Notes under the pieces: model-generated
Seen by the model: only the letters and a program-made list of their open reading frames with translations
What the model was told of the DNA's origin: nothing
The model's database searches: none
Position numbers and translations under genes: made by a program
Origin: Chenopodium formosanum
Lineage: Eukaryota; Streptophyta; Magnoliopsida; Caryophyllales; Amaranthaceae
Length of the DNA stretch: 64,000 nt
Direction: 5' to 3'
Assembly: GCA_024500155.1 (NCBI GenBank)
Contig: CM044872.1
Span: 51,713,460-51,777,459 of the forward strand
Shown: one piece after another, positions 22,866-33,839 of the stretch
Layout of the letters: the number at the start of each line of letters is the position of its first letter
Position numbering within the stretch: position 1 is the stretch's first letter

Positions 22866-23067
22866 AGGTGTGTTCTATTCACCTGATTTTAACTGATCTT
22901 AACTTATCTGAATTTATCTGAAATTACTTGAACTTATTAAAACTTAGTTTACTTATAATTTGTACTTGGGTAACCCTTATCAGAACTTATTAAACCTGAA
23001 CTTAACTTATCTGAACTTAACTGAATTTATCTGAAATAAGTGAAAATAAGGTGAACAGAACAAACCC
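22866..23067. mobile_element. Tourist-like (PIF/Harbinger) MITE
   Basis: The ends AGGTGTGTTCTATTCACC and the complement of GGGTTTGTTCTGTTCACC are flanked by the 3 bp duplication TTA (22863-22865 and 23068-23070). The interior repeats AACTTATCTGAA motifs. 202 bp. Confidence 0.8.
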
Positions 23068-23070
23068 TTA

Positions 23071-23489
23071 ATCCCAATGCGAATTTGGCCCGACATAGTG
23101 TGTTTGGGCATGGTTATTCAACTTGAAGTTGGGCCCAAATCGAATCCTTGGCAAAAAAAATAGGCCAAATTTATTGGGCCACCTCAAAGTACGTAATAAT
23201 ATCAATACATTAGTTCATATATAAAACTTTATCAGATGTAAATTGATTTTGACACATCCTGTCAAAAAAAAAAAAAAAAAATTGACTTTAACACATTAGT
23301 GTGAGAAAAGTATAGACATATAGAAAACTAAGAAGAGTATAGATGTATAAAAAATTATGCTCTCATAATGGGTATGTCAAAATTATTCATTTCAAATGGG
23401 TAAAGAAAACTTCGGAGTGTATATGTACTTATGTGGGCTAGCGTGTGCATGTGATGAGCTATGTATCACCTATCTCGGGAGAAGTACTA
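23071..23489. other. Intergenic
   Basis: AT-rich spacer with an A-run near 23263-23281. No gene or element seen. Confidence 0.45.
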
Positions 23490-23758
23490 CTCACTCCGTT
23501 TTTAAATATTTGTTCCACTTTTCTTATTTGGAAATCTTTTACAATATTTAATTTATTTCTCTCATCTAATGGACACAACATAGATCATATTTTATTAACT
23601 TCACATTCTCCCTCCTCCAATTTCTCAACAACTTTTGCTTTTTACAATTTTTTATTCTCCCCCCATACCCCATTACCTCCATATTTTATTACTTTCTCCG
23701 TTTTCTCCTAAAACTCCACGCATGGAGAAATAGAACAAGTATTTAAAAATGATGGGAA
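23490..23758. mobile_element. Stowaway-like MITE
   Basis: It starts CTCACTCCGTTTTTAAATA and ends with a diverged complement (TATTTAAAAATGATGGGAA), with TA on both sides. It is the same family as 3743-4046. The + strand open frame across it is a by-product. Confidence 0.65.
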
Positions 23759-24142
23759 TACTAATCTAAAGAAGTCTTAGAGCCTCATTGCATGCATGTC
23801 ACCAAGCAAGCATTATTTTGTTCCAAAATCATATAATTACCAAAATCTAATAATGTTGTACCAAAATATTTTGGTACCTAATTTATTTTATGGGAAAGTC
23901 TAAATATTGCCCTTTAAGAACGTTAAATTCTATATGGTAGAGTATTTTTTTATACCATAGTAACTAGTGACCCTTTAATAGTAACTAGTAACCAGTCACT
24001 ATACTAGGGGCCGGGTGGTTGAGTGATTCTGGTGGCTTAGGTGGTGAAGCTAGGTGATTTTCCGGAGTAAAATTAAGAGGTAGGTTAGTAATTTAATACT
24101 AGATTAAGGTTAAAAAGTTACCCATAAATCAATGGGTTGACC
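23759..24142. other. Intergenic
   Basis: Contains several ACTAGTGAC / GTAACTAGT motifs near 23965-24000 that form imperfect dyads. No gene seen. Confidence 0.4.
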
Positions 24143-24530
24143 TTTTTTTTTTTTTTTTTTTGGTTAAAGGGAGTCAGCTTACATTACCATAATATCAATA
24201 AGTAGCATACATAGCAGTTTGGGGTGGGTGGCATCCAGCCCAAATTACATTAGACAAACTAACTAAAGTCATAATAGTTCAACTTAACAAAAGATTCTCC
24301 CTCTCAGGAGAAAAACTAATACTATTGTCAGGTCCAATTGGCGCTCCCAAATTAGCTGGATGTATGTACTGCAGTTCCCTATCCAAAATGAGCACCTTCC
24401 TAGCTTGCTTTGCCGCCCAGTCAGCTTCAGCTTGATGCACCCTCGATCCGTGCCTTAATGAGACATTCCCTAATTGCTGGATCAATTCCCTGCATATATT
24501 GTAGAGGTTAGTCAGGCCATCCAAGCACTC
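24143..24530 (-). mobile_element. LINE 3' fragment with RNase H-like C terminus
   Basis: On the minus strand the frame from 24524 to 24279 ends an RNase H-like domain of plant LINEs (SLRHGSRVHQAEADWAAKQAR, the usual position of the conserved NxxAD-LA motif). A poly(A) tail, seen as 19 T at 24143-24161, closes it. Only the last roughly 390 bases are present. Confidence 0.7.
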
Positions 24531-24641
24531 TGATCAGCATTGATTCCAAGTGTTATTAGGCCCTCTATGCCCAGATTTTTATACTAATTTAAGTGTTATT
24601 AGGCCCTCTATGGCCAGATTTTGATACATATAAATAAAAAA

Positions 24642-24674
24642 AATCAAGTTCACCAAACTCAAGAAATTCCTCCT
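24642..24674 (+). pseudogene. Hevein-like gene relic, left piece
   Basis: About 33 bases match the propeptide codons of the relic at 10620-10655 (ATCAAGTTCACCAAACTC, then AGAAATTCC). The copia element begins at 24675. The signal and cysteine parts are missing upstream. The last five bases, CTCCT, are the target-site duplication. Confidence 0.75.
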
Positions 24675-25003
24675 TATTAAAGGTTCAGCCATCATCTAAT
24701 GATGTATTAGGACTAATTTCCTTTTATTCTATTCTTTTTCTTTATTTCCTTGTCATGTTTTATTTCTCTGTAGCCAGTCTGTTTTGGCGGCTTTCACAGC
24801 TGGTCATAGTTGTCCTTTTGTATGAGCTGTTAAGGAAGGAAGGTAGGTATCAGCTCTAGGGTTGGCCAGTTGCTGTAGTATATATATTTCAAGGGTTTGT
24901 ATGAGCAGTCATCATGATTGAAAGAAATATCAATGAAACAGTAACAATATTGCTCTGCCCCTAAATCCTCTATTCTCTATTTTTGCTCACTGCTTAGTTT
25001 ACA
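24675..25003 (+). repeat. 5' LTR of the copia element
   Basis: 329 bp, ending TTTACA. It starts TATTAAAGG where the 3' LTR has TGTATTAAAGG, so the terminal TG is lost. It contains a TATATATATTTC promoter-like stretch near 24880. Confidence 0.93.
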
Positions 25004-25015
25004 TGGTATCAGAGC
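25004..25015 (+). other. Primer-binding site
   Basis: TGGTATCAGAGC directly follows the 5' LTR and is complementary to the 3' end of initiator methionine tRNA, the usual primer for plant copia elements. Confidence 0.93.
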
Positions 25016-25158
25016 CAGGTTGTCTGAGGATTTAGAAATTGGTAAGACGTTGCTGTTTCATACATTCCAATCATATAAACACATCTTCCTTCCCAAAAGA
25101 CTGAATCTTTCGGTTTGATATCTTATTATTACAAGTTAAAGTTTTGATCTTTGAAGAA

Positions 25159-28100
25159 ATGGGTAGCACTGAAACGGTGGATACAACTCACCCATTATAT
25201 TTACACCCATCTGAAGGAGCTAATTCAGTGAACATTTCAAAGCTGACTAGTTCTTCAGATTACAGAATATGGAAAAGATCTATGGAAATAGCATTGTCTT
25301 CAAAGAGAAAGCTCGGCTTTGTAACTGGTACAGTGGTGAAGGATCCAAAAGATTCAGCCAAGGCAGAGATGTGGAATACCTGCAATGACATGGTAATTTC
25401 TTGGATCTTTGCTTCAGTTTCTGATACAATAAAAAAGTCTATCATGTTTTTTAGAACTGCTAGAGAAATGTGGTTGAATCTTGAACAAAGGTTCTCTGTA
25501 GTAAATGGTTCTAGAAAATATAAGTTGAGCAAGCAACTGTATGAGTGTAAACAACTGGGTATGCCTGTTAATGAATATTACACTAATATGAGTGTGTTAT
25601 GGGAGGAGTTGGAATCCTTAAATCAATTACCAGTGTTTACTACTTACAATAAAGAGATAGTCACTTTTCTTAAGGAATTGAATGCGCAAAAGGAAGAACA
25701 GAAACTGTTTCAGTTCTTGAATGGTCTTGATGATGATTATGGACCACAAAGAAGCAACTTGTTGATGATGACACCTTTGCCTACTGCTGATATAGCATGT
25801 TCATGTATACAACAAGAAGAGTTGCAAAGAGATGTTCTTAAGACTGTGAAAATAGAAAATGAATCATCTGCAATGTATAGTGAAAATGATAGTGAATCAT
25901 GTACAACTTGTGGTAAGGCTGGACATACAACCAAAAAATGCTGGCATGTTGTTGGTTTTCCTAAGTGGCATCCTAAAGCAAGGTCACAACAAAAGGGAAA
26001 GGCCAAGGTAACAGCACCAACCAACAACAAATGGTCTAAGGAAAAGAGGACCAATAGTAGCAATATAGCTGCAAATGCTCAAAGTGCAAATGATGGAGCA
26101 ACAATGACTTCTGCCACAAAGCAGCTAGATCAATTGATCAAATTGCTGCCAAATCCCACAAAGCAAGCTGCTTCTACTTCAGAAACTGATGATGAGCTGG
26201 ATAATAATTTTGCAGGAATGGTGTCTTGTAATTTTGCTACTGTTGTGTACAAGGAGTGGATCATTGACTTGGGAGCTTCTGATCATATGACTACAGATCT
26301 GCACAAACTTGTTGATCTGTAAGAATGTGTGGCAACACAAAAATCAACTTGCCTAATGGAGATACCACAACCATTAGTCATGTTGGTAGTCTGAAGTTAA
26401 AAAGTGGGCTGACATTGAAGAATGTGCTGTGTGTGCCCGAGTTCAAGCACAATTTATTGTCTGTGAACAAGCTAGTTGCTCAAGATGGATGCAAGGTATC
26501 ATTTTACCCAGCATTTTGTGTGATACAAAATGAAAAATCCAAGAAAATTACAGGGCTTGGGAAAGCATTGAATGGGCTTTATTATTTGGTAAATGAGCCT
26601 ATAGAGCTGATTTTAAGCAAGCTGAATGAACTTGCAAAGGAAAATCGGGTGAATGTGAGTGAACTGACACAATCTCAAGCCAACAATGCTCATCTGAAAA
26701 TGGGAATCTCAAATATAGGTGCTGAACAGGAAAAATTCGGTAAAGCTGTGATGTGGCATCACAGATTGGGTCATGCTCCCTTGGACAGAATCAAAAGTGC
26801 TGTAAATTTGTCAAAGGAGGATATGACTAAAACTGGTGTATGCATAACATGTCCTATGGCTAAGTTCACAAAACAACCATATGCAAGGAGCAAATCATGT
26901 TCTGCTAGAGCCTTTGAACTGATACACCTATACACTTGGGGTCCTTACAGAGTATGCAGCAGAAAGGGGTATAGATATTTTCTCACTATTGTTGATGATT
27001 ACTCGAGAACTACCTGGGTTCATCTCATGAAGCTTAAATCAGAAGCATTTGCAATCATACAGGAATTTGTGCAATTTGCTCTGGCACACTTTGAATCAAA
27101 GGTGAAGAGAATAAGAACAGACAATGCTTTGGAGTTGGATGATAAAAAATGCAGAGAATATTTTGCAGAAAAGGGTATTGTTCATGAAACAACCTGTGTG
27201 GATAGACCACAACAGAACGGTAGAGCAGAAAGAAAGCACAGGAACATTCTTGAAATGTCTAGAGCTTTGAGATTTCAAGCTGGTTTGCCTCTCTCTTTCT
27301 AGGGAGATTGTGTTCTTACAGCAGTGTATATTACAAATAGACTGCCCACAACTGTGCTGAATGATATCTCACCTTATGAGAAGTTGTATGGGGTTAAACC
27401 TACATACAAGGAAATGAGATCTTTTTGTTGCCTGACTATTGCTTACAATCCAGAAAAACACAAAGATAAGATGAAGGAAAGGGGTGTTCCATGTCTTTTT
27501 TTGGGATATCCTTTGAATAAAAAAGGATATAGATTGCTTAATCTTTTCACAAACTCAACATTTGTGTCAAGGGATGTGAAATTTCACGAGCATATTTATC
27601 CATATTCTCTTCCACGTGATGAATTGAAAAAGCTTATGCCAGAAGACAGAGATCATGACATAGGCAATCCCAGAAATGGATCAATATGGGATGAGCCATT
27701 GATGAATGTCGATCAAGAGGAAGTAACTGATGATGATGTGACTCACTATGATGAAGGTTCTTCTCAAATACAACAATCAACATCATCTCAGATACATGCT
27801 TCACCCAGGAAGTCAACCAGACCAACTAAGAAACCCAGTTGGATGGATAGTTACCAAGTGGGATGTGCAATTGCTGAGCTAGTCAACAGGGTCATATATG
27901 CTCCTACAGACAAGGTTTTCTCATGTTTTATGGCTTCTCTTGAGAAACATGAGGATCCAGTGACTTTTGCTCAAGCCATTCAACAAGGAGATCATTGGAT
28001 AAAGGCAATGAATCAAGAACTGGAGGCTCTAGAGGAGAATCACACTTGGATTGTCACTGATCTTCCTAAAGGGAAAAGAGCTATAGGAAGTAAGTGGATC

Positions 28101-29528
28101 TATAAAATAAAGTTTCTTCCAGATGGTACAATTGATAAACACAAGGCAAGACTTGTCATTTTTGGAAATATGCAGAGATATGGACTGGACTATGATCAAA
28201 CCTTTGCTCCAGTGGCCAAACTAACCACTGTAAGAGCATCACTTGCTGTAGCTTCAATGGAAGGTTGGATAACACATCAAATGGATGTAAAAAACGCATT
28301 CTTACATGGTGATCTCTCTGAAACAGTCTACATGAAATTTCCTCAAGGCTATGTAGGTCAAGGCAAAAGAATACAGGCTGATATGAGCAAGCAGGAAAAT
28401 GAAAAGGTGTTGAAGCTGTCAAAGTCCTTGTATGGACTTAAACAAGCGCCGAGGCAATGGTTTGCCAAGCTGTCCACTGCATTGAAAAGTTTTGGATTTG
28501 TTCAGTCCAAGACTGATTACTCCTTATTCACAAAAGTTAAAGGTGATCAATTCACTGCAATCTTGGTGTATGTAGATGATTTGATATTGGCTGGTAACTG
28601 TGAAAAGGATATAACTCAGGCTAAGGCATTCTTGTCTAGTCATTTTCATATGAAAGACATGGGTGAGCTGAGATACTTTTTGGGGATTGAAGTGCATAAA
28701 TCAAGTCAAGGTATATTTCTGTCACAGAAGAAATATACACTTGATTTGATAAGAGAATATGGTACTGCTAATCTCAGACCTCTGAAACTGCCCATGGATC
28801 TGAATGTGAAGCTGATTCATAATTTAGAAGACTTGCTTCCAAGGCCTGAAACTTATTAGAGATTAGTGGGAAAGCTGATTTATCTGACTCTCACCAGACC
28901 AGACATAGCATTCACTGTGCATGTCCTGAGTCAATTTATGCATTCCCCCACAAATGTTCATTTTCAAGCTGCTAAGAGAGTGCTGCGATATCTTCTCTTG
29001 TCACCTGGACAAGGTATACTTCTTGCATCGAAACAGGCTGCTGTTTTGACTGCATATTGTGACAGTGACTGGGCTGGTTGCCCTGTTACTCGAAGATCAA
29101 CTACTTGATATTGTGTTCTGCTTGGTGAATTGCCTATCTCCTGGAAATCTAAAAAACAAAATGCAGTTGCAAAATCATCGACAGAGGCTGAATACAGATC
29201 TCTTGCTCTTACCACCTGTGAGGTTCTATAGGTCTCACAGCTTCTCAAAGAATTGGGGGTGAAGCTTATGTAAACTCCTGTTCTCAAGTGTGATAACAAG
29301 GCAGCCCTCTCAATAGCAGCCAACCCTATCCTACATGAAAGAACGAAACATGTGGTGATCGATTGTCACTTTGTAAGAGATAAGCTTGCTGAAGGACAGA
29401 TTCACACTGAATATATCCCCACGAAAGAACAGGCAGCTGATGTCCTGACTAAGGTCCTCACAGTTCATCAACAAAATGCTCTTCTGCGCAAACTTGGAGT
29501 TCTTTCCAAAGCTCCACACCAAGTTTGA
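25159..29528 (+). pseudogene. Broken copia gag-pol polyprotein
   Basis: The start is taken at ATG 25159. Domains in order are GAG (residues about 1-240), a zinc knuckle C-x2-C-x4-H-x4-C at 25900-25941, protease (DLGAS near 26266, where DSGAS is usual), the pre-integrase HHCC region (about 26757-26860), and integrase (about 26900-27302). The first acidic residue position in HLYTWGP is Tyr instead of Asp. Reverse transcriptase follows with YVDD at 28569-28580, then RNase H (about 29040-29215). Breaks are a one-base frameshift with TAA at about 26320, TAG at 27300 and 28857, TGA near 29105, TAG near 29229 and TAA near 29271. The original stop is at 29526-29528. It cannot make an active polyprotein. 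Confidence 0.95.
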
Positions 29529-29533
29529 GGGGG
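29524..29533 (+). other. Polypurine tract
   Basis: TTTGAGGGGG immediately precedes the 3' LTR, the position of plus-strand priming. Confidence 0.85.
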
Positions 29534-29864
29534 TGTATTAAAGGTTCAGCCATCATCTAATGATGTATTAGGACTAATTTCCTTTTATTCTGTTCTTTTT
29601 CTTTACTTCCTTGTCATGTTTTATTTCTCTGTAGCCAGTTTGTTTTGGCGGCTTTCACAGCTGGTCATAGTTGTCCTTTTGTATGAGCTGTTAAGGAAGG
29701 AAGGTAGGTATCAGCTCTAGGGTTGGCCAGTTGTTGTAGTATATATATTTCACGGGTTTGTATGAGCAGTCATCATGATTGAAAGAAATATCAATGAAAC
29801 AGTAACAATATTGCTCTGCCCCTAAATCCTCTATTCTCTATTTTTGCTCACTGCTTAGTTTACA
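29534..29864 (+). repeat. 3' LTR of the copia element
   Basis: 331 bp, TGTATTAAAGG...TTTACA. It differs from the 5' LTR by five substitutions plus the missing TG. Confidence 0.95.
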
Positions 29865-30060
29865 CTCCTGCTACACAAGCTAAACCTGTACTCCTTGAAG
29901 CTTACACTACTTATGATAATGGACCCGGTTTACGTACTAAATTTAGGGCAAAGTTGTTTTGCCTTACTAGTTGGTTATGCTGCTAGAAATAAATTTCGTA
30001 CTTTTTAAAGTTATGATCGTGAAGTTATGATGATCGTGGCTTTCTTGTGTAGTTGTGTAT
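29865..30060 (+). pseudogene. Hevein-like gene relic, right piece
   Basis: It continues the tail interrupted at 24674: propeptide codons (CTACACAAGCTAAACCT), an altered stop region (CTTGAAGCTTACAC) and a 3' flank aligned to 10655-10850. A small deletion near 29886 would shift the frame at the end of the propeptide, so decay was not caused by the insertion alone. Confidence 0.8.
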
Positions 30061-30099
30061 CATGGTCAAAGTTAGTAGGTAAAAAAAGTTAAATATGTC

Positions 30100-30385
30100 A
30101 AGTATTATGGGACGAGCTAGTGAGAGGTAATATACTATATTAGAGTCGTATAAACAAAAATGCGGTAAGTATCAATAAAAGCATCTATCTCCAAATTCTC
30201 AAGCTTATATTCTGTCAATAGCAGCATTCCATTACTCCTAGCTCATATACAGTCTAGAGGTGAGATTCCAAGCAACAAAGTGATTAAACTCCCACCTTAG
30301 TACCTTACCACATACAAAACAACTACTTAACCGCTCACATCAATGCAATGTACTCCAAAAATCCTACGGTATTGTTCATTTGACC
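30100..30385 (+). repeat. Orphan copy of the eight-cysteine gene's upstream region
   Basis: The stretch 30150-30385 matches 13210-13440 (GTAAGTATCAATAAAAGCA, CTTAACCGCTCACATCAATG, ATGTACTCCAAAA). No eight-cysteine coding sequence follows. Together with the relic before it, this shows that the block at 10.5-13.4 kb was duplicated and later lost its gene. Confidence 0.75.
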
Positions 30386-30529
30386 TAATGAAAGAAAATG
30401 CGCCTAAAAATTGGGATTATTCAGAAATAATGGATTAATTAAAGTAAATGGCCTAAAATTGGGATTAATAATACCAATTTTTCCTAAAAAAAAATGGAAA
30501 AGGGGTAGTAATATGTAACTTGCTTATCA

Positions 30530-30831
30530 TCCCAATAGCGTTGAATATTCTATGGTTAACTTAATTATATAAAGGTGGTCCAATAATAGGATAATGTACA
30601 CGTACGATTAATATAGCTAAGGAGTGTCGTAGTATAGCCAACAATATCTCCCATGCACTAATTAAAATCCATGTATTTTCTCAATTTTCTCAAATGACTA
30701 TGCATCTCAAAAATCCTATAAATACCACCTCATTGATAGCCAAATTCATCACGCAAAAAACTCATAAAATAAAACAAAGAAAAAAAAAAAAACTAAGAGT
30801 TTATTACTTACAAAAGTTAATAAGAGAGAAA
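30530..30831 (+). promoter_or_regulatory. Promoter of hevein-like copy 4
   Basis: It has the shared upstream block (GTTGAATATTC, CCAATAATAGGATAATG, ACACGTAC) and TATAAATA at 30717-30724, then an A-rich leader to the ATG at 30832. A longer open frame beginning at 30694 starts upstream of this TATA box and is therefore not the gene start. Confidence 0.75.
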
Positions 30832-31065
30832 ATGATGAAGATTAAGAGCTTTTTGATTATCATGGTGATCATGACCCTTTTGGAAGGTACATCAATGGGC
30901 CAAGGACAATTATGTCTCAATGGGGAGTGCCCCGATGGGCTGTGTTGTAACACACAACGCTACTGTGGCACCGGACCCAATTATTGTGGCGGTGTCGAGC
31001 AGGCTCAAGCCCAGCCTTCTATCGATCTTGCAAAAACTCGCAAGGTTGGTGTTAAAGCCCCTTGA
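30832..31065 (+). CDS. Hevein-like six-cysteine peptide precursor with altered sugar-binding site
   Basis: This is a 77-residue secreted precursor. The signal peptide is residues 1-23; the propeptide from about 53 ends TRKVGVKAP. Cysteines at 28, 33, 38, 39, 45 and 52 are all kept. The normal CCSxYGYC segment reads CCNTQRYC: the serine is Asn40, the first aromatic is Gln42 and the invariant Gly is Arg43. Tyr44 and Tyr51 remain. The fold is probably retained, but chitin affinity should be reduced or changed. The start is set by the TATA box at 30717 and agreement with paralogues. The frame is intact, so it is not an obvious pseudogene. Confidence 0.88.
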   Translation: MMKIKSFLIIMVIMTLLEGTSMGQGQLCLNGECPDGLCCNTQRYCGTGPNYCGGVEQAQAQPSIDLAKTRKVGVKAP

Positions 31066-31260
31066 TCGATGTATGCAACTCATGATTATGGCCTGGGTTA
31101 CCTTATAACTGTATAAGTAATCTCTTTGTGCCTCACTACTTGTTATCCACTATGAATAAGCTCCTATGTATATTATAGGGGCATTTTAAGTTACTGTACG
31201 CTATGACTGTTTGTAATCAAATGATCAAATATATATTGTTGTCTTATATATGTTATTGTA

Positions 31261-32120
31261 GAATCTTTTACCAAAATAGCTAATTCAACAAAAGTATTTA
31301 TAAAAACGGCTATTTATAAATTTGAATTCCAAAACTAGCTAAACTATAAACTTAGAAAGAAATTATTTACTTATTTTTTTCCTTTGAATTGATTTGGTTC
31401 ATTTTTTTTAATTTAATTTGGGTTTTTTTTTTTTTTTTTTTTGGATTTTTTAATTGAAAATTTTAGAGGCCGAAACCCTAATTTCAAGATAAAATCTAAA
31501 CTTTTGTCTAGATCGTAACACAAAGATTTGGAAATTTAAGTAGAATTGCCCTATTCACATACTGCAAATTTATACGATGATAAGAGATTTTAAGATATTG
31601 TTCACCTTTTTTATGTCTACTAATTATCTCATAATGTCGGCTAAATTTGAATATTGTTGAGTTTAATGTGTATAATAAAAACAAACTTGCATATATTTAT
31701 GTGATATATAATGGAAAACAATGAATATGTTTGTGAAGAACAATCTGCTTATTAATTGCTTGATCTGGTAAGTCAATCTAGTTCCTCTAATATGAATATG
31801 GCTCATCTTATCTTGTATGCAGATATGTTTTGATGAGGTTCCTAATTCCTATGCTCAACAATGAGATAACAAATAATATATTTTGTTGTAACTTGTAAGT
31901 GCACAAGATAATTTGTTCTAATCCCCCCCCCCCCCCCAAAAAAAAATAAATAAATAAATAAATAAAAAATAAAGTGATAATAAAATAAAAATATAAAAAA
32001 TTCCAAAAAAATGAACCTAACAGGTTCAAAGGAAAACAAAGAAAATTAAAAATTTCCTTCCCACCAACTTAGCTAGTTTCGGAATTAAAAGTTCTAATTA
32101 GCCATTTTGGTAAAAGATCC
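31261..32120. mobile_element. Non-autonomous Mutator-like element, 860 bp family, copy 2
   Basis: The ends GAATCTTTTACCAAAATAGC and the complement GGATCTTTTACCAAAATGGC are inverted repeats. The 9 bp target duplication is GTTATTGTA (31252-31260 and 32121-32129). It sits in the 3' flank of copy 4; the uninterrupted site is visible in the copy 3 flank near 19968. No coding capacity; a C-run is at about 31923-31938. Confidence 0.9.
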
Positions 32121-32129
32121 GTTATTGTA

Positions 32130-33094
32130 CATATTTAAATTTTAACAAATATTAAATGTTGTGCTGTTATATGTCTTCTTTTTTTTTTTTTTTTTACTCT
32201 AAAATCCCTTTTTTTTTAAAAAAAAAAAAAAAATTTACAAAAATCCAATATTATTGTGTTAGTATAGGTTTCTCCGCATTTCAACCCCTATTTTTTTCGT
32301 TATATTTATCTTTCGTTATTAGGCATGGTGACTAGTTTCATATCCTTGATATGATCTTGTTTCAAAAAAAGAAAAAAATATCCTTGATATGGTCATTAAA
32401 GAGAATAGTAGATACATGTTAGTCGATCATTTCATATGAATGCAAACGGTGTTGAATATGTTAGGGGAGGGAAAATACAATAAGTATTTTGTTTTGGAAC
32501 CAAAAATGGTAAGAAGTTGTGGATCTAGATATATATAACTAACACAAGTCACACTGATTTCAAATGAAAATTATTTGTGCTGATAAATTAATTTATTGTT
32601 AGGTTGTTTTTGGGTACCAACTTGAGCCAATTCACAAATTTTTGTATGTGGCCAACCACAATTTCTATTTATTTTTTTTAAAAAAATTACCACAAGTCTT
32701 CTCTCTCCTCTTTTCTTAGCTTCTTCTCCAATCCAAATCACACATCACCAACATATCTCTACTCCACCCATTCTCTCTCTCTTATTTTCTTAGCTTCTTC
32801 TCCAAGCCAGATCACACATCACCAATAACTATATCTTTACTCTACTCATTTTCTCTCTCCTCTTTGCCAAATTGCTACAATTAAAGCTCGAAATTATATA
32901 AATTGGGTGTCAAATTGCTGTGAAAAATTGCAATTAATTGACCTTAAGATCATCAACAACATTTGAAGTAGTGAAATCGATGAGAACCGGAGAAATGTGA
33001 ACTCGTTTTCTTCGTGGAATCTTAGATTGAACATTCTTCGTCAAAAATTCAGCAACAGAAACAACAATAGTAATATGAGTAGATTGTAGAATAT
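32130..33094. other. Intergenic
   Basis: AT-rich. A short direct repeat at about 32698-32770 and 32780-32870 (TTCTTAGCTTCTTCTCCAA, CACATCACCAA) is visible. No gene recognised. Confidence 0.45.
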
Positions 33095-33610
33095 TTGTAG
33101 GGTGCGGCTAGTTTGGTCAGGGGTTACTTGTAGAGTGTTACTAGTTTGGCTAGGGGTTACTTGTAGGGTGTTACTAGTTTGGTCAAGGGTTACATGTAAG
33201 GTGTTACTGGTTTGGTATGGAGCCTACAAGTAACCCTTGAATAAATAACTCATACAAGTAACCCTTGAATAAGTAACTCATACAAGTAACCCTTGAATAA
33301 GTAACTCATACAAGTAACTCTAGAATAAGTAACTCATACAAGTAACCCCTGAAATAACTCATGTAAGTAACCCCTGAATAAGTAACTCATACAATTAACC
33401 CTTGAATAAGTAACTCATACAAGTAACCCATGAATAAGTAACTCATAAAATTCAAGTAACCCTTGAATAAGTAACTCATACAAGTAACCCTTGAATTAAC
33501 CCATACAAGGAACCCCTGAATAAGTAATCCATACAAGTAACCCCTGAAAAATACAAGTAACCCTGACAAAACCGGTAACCCCGTTATGCGCGTGAATAGT
33601 AACCCCATTA
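33095..33610. repeat. Minisatellite with an internal strand switch, second array
   Basis: At 33110-33215 the unit is AGGGGTTACTTGTAG plus GTGTTACTAGTTTGG. From about 33228 the complement-type unit AAGTAACCCTTGAATAAGTA with ACTCATAC repeats about a dozen times at roughly 24-28 bp. The GTAACCCCTGA core is shared with 1197-1885. The open frame rich in YLYELLIQG is a repeat translation. Confidence 0.8.
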
Positions 33611-33839
33611 TGCGCGCGTCTTTGTTATTTTTGCTGACTTAGCAGTAGGGCACACGGTGTTGCCTGCTGCACCAAAAAGGCTCTGGAGCCAATTATGTCA
33701 TGGGATAATTTTTGAAAACAAATTAAGCTAAATAAATAAATAACCTTTATCATTTTTATTGTTGTTCACTTGTTGTTATTGGTGTTGTTATAGATTTTAG
33801 TTTATTTCAGAGTATATATTTAGGCTTCACCTTAAAAAA

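Larger units (their letters stand above)
24675..29864 (+). mobile_element. Ty1/copia LTR retrotransposon, full length but inactive
   Basis: Total length is 5190 bp. LTRs are 329 bp (24675-25003, lacking the first TG) and 331 bp (29534-29864, TG...CA). The target-site duplication is CTCCT (24670-24674 and 29865-29869). The primer-binding site is at 25004 and the purine tract at 29524-29533. The integrase-before-reverse-transcriptase order defines the copia superfamily. The two LTRs differ at five positions by my count, about 1.5 percent, so the insertion is fairly young, yet the coding region has at least six disabling changes. It landed in a hevein-like gene relic. Confidence 0.95.

Noticed and set aside
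23965..24060. Possible tRNA gene or promoter from the GTGGTTGAGTGATTC stretch
   Set aside because: No cloverleaf could be built and no B box with proper spacing is present.
30694..30831. N-terminal extension of the copy 4 peptide
   Set aside because: The in-frame ATG at 30694 lies upstream of the TATA box (30717) and the extension has no counterpart in the paralogues; the start at 30832 fits all copies.
33095..33610. Possible CRISPR-like array of direct repeats
   Set aside because: The repeats are contiguous with no unique spacers and the genome is a plant; it is a minisatellite.
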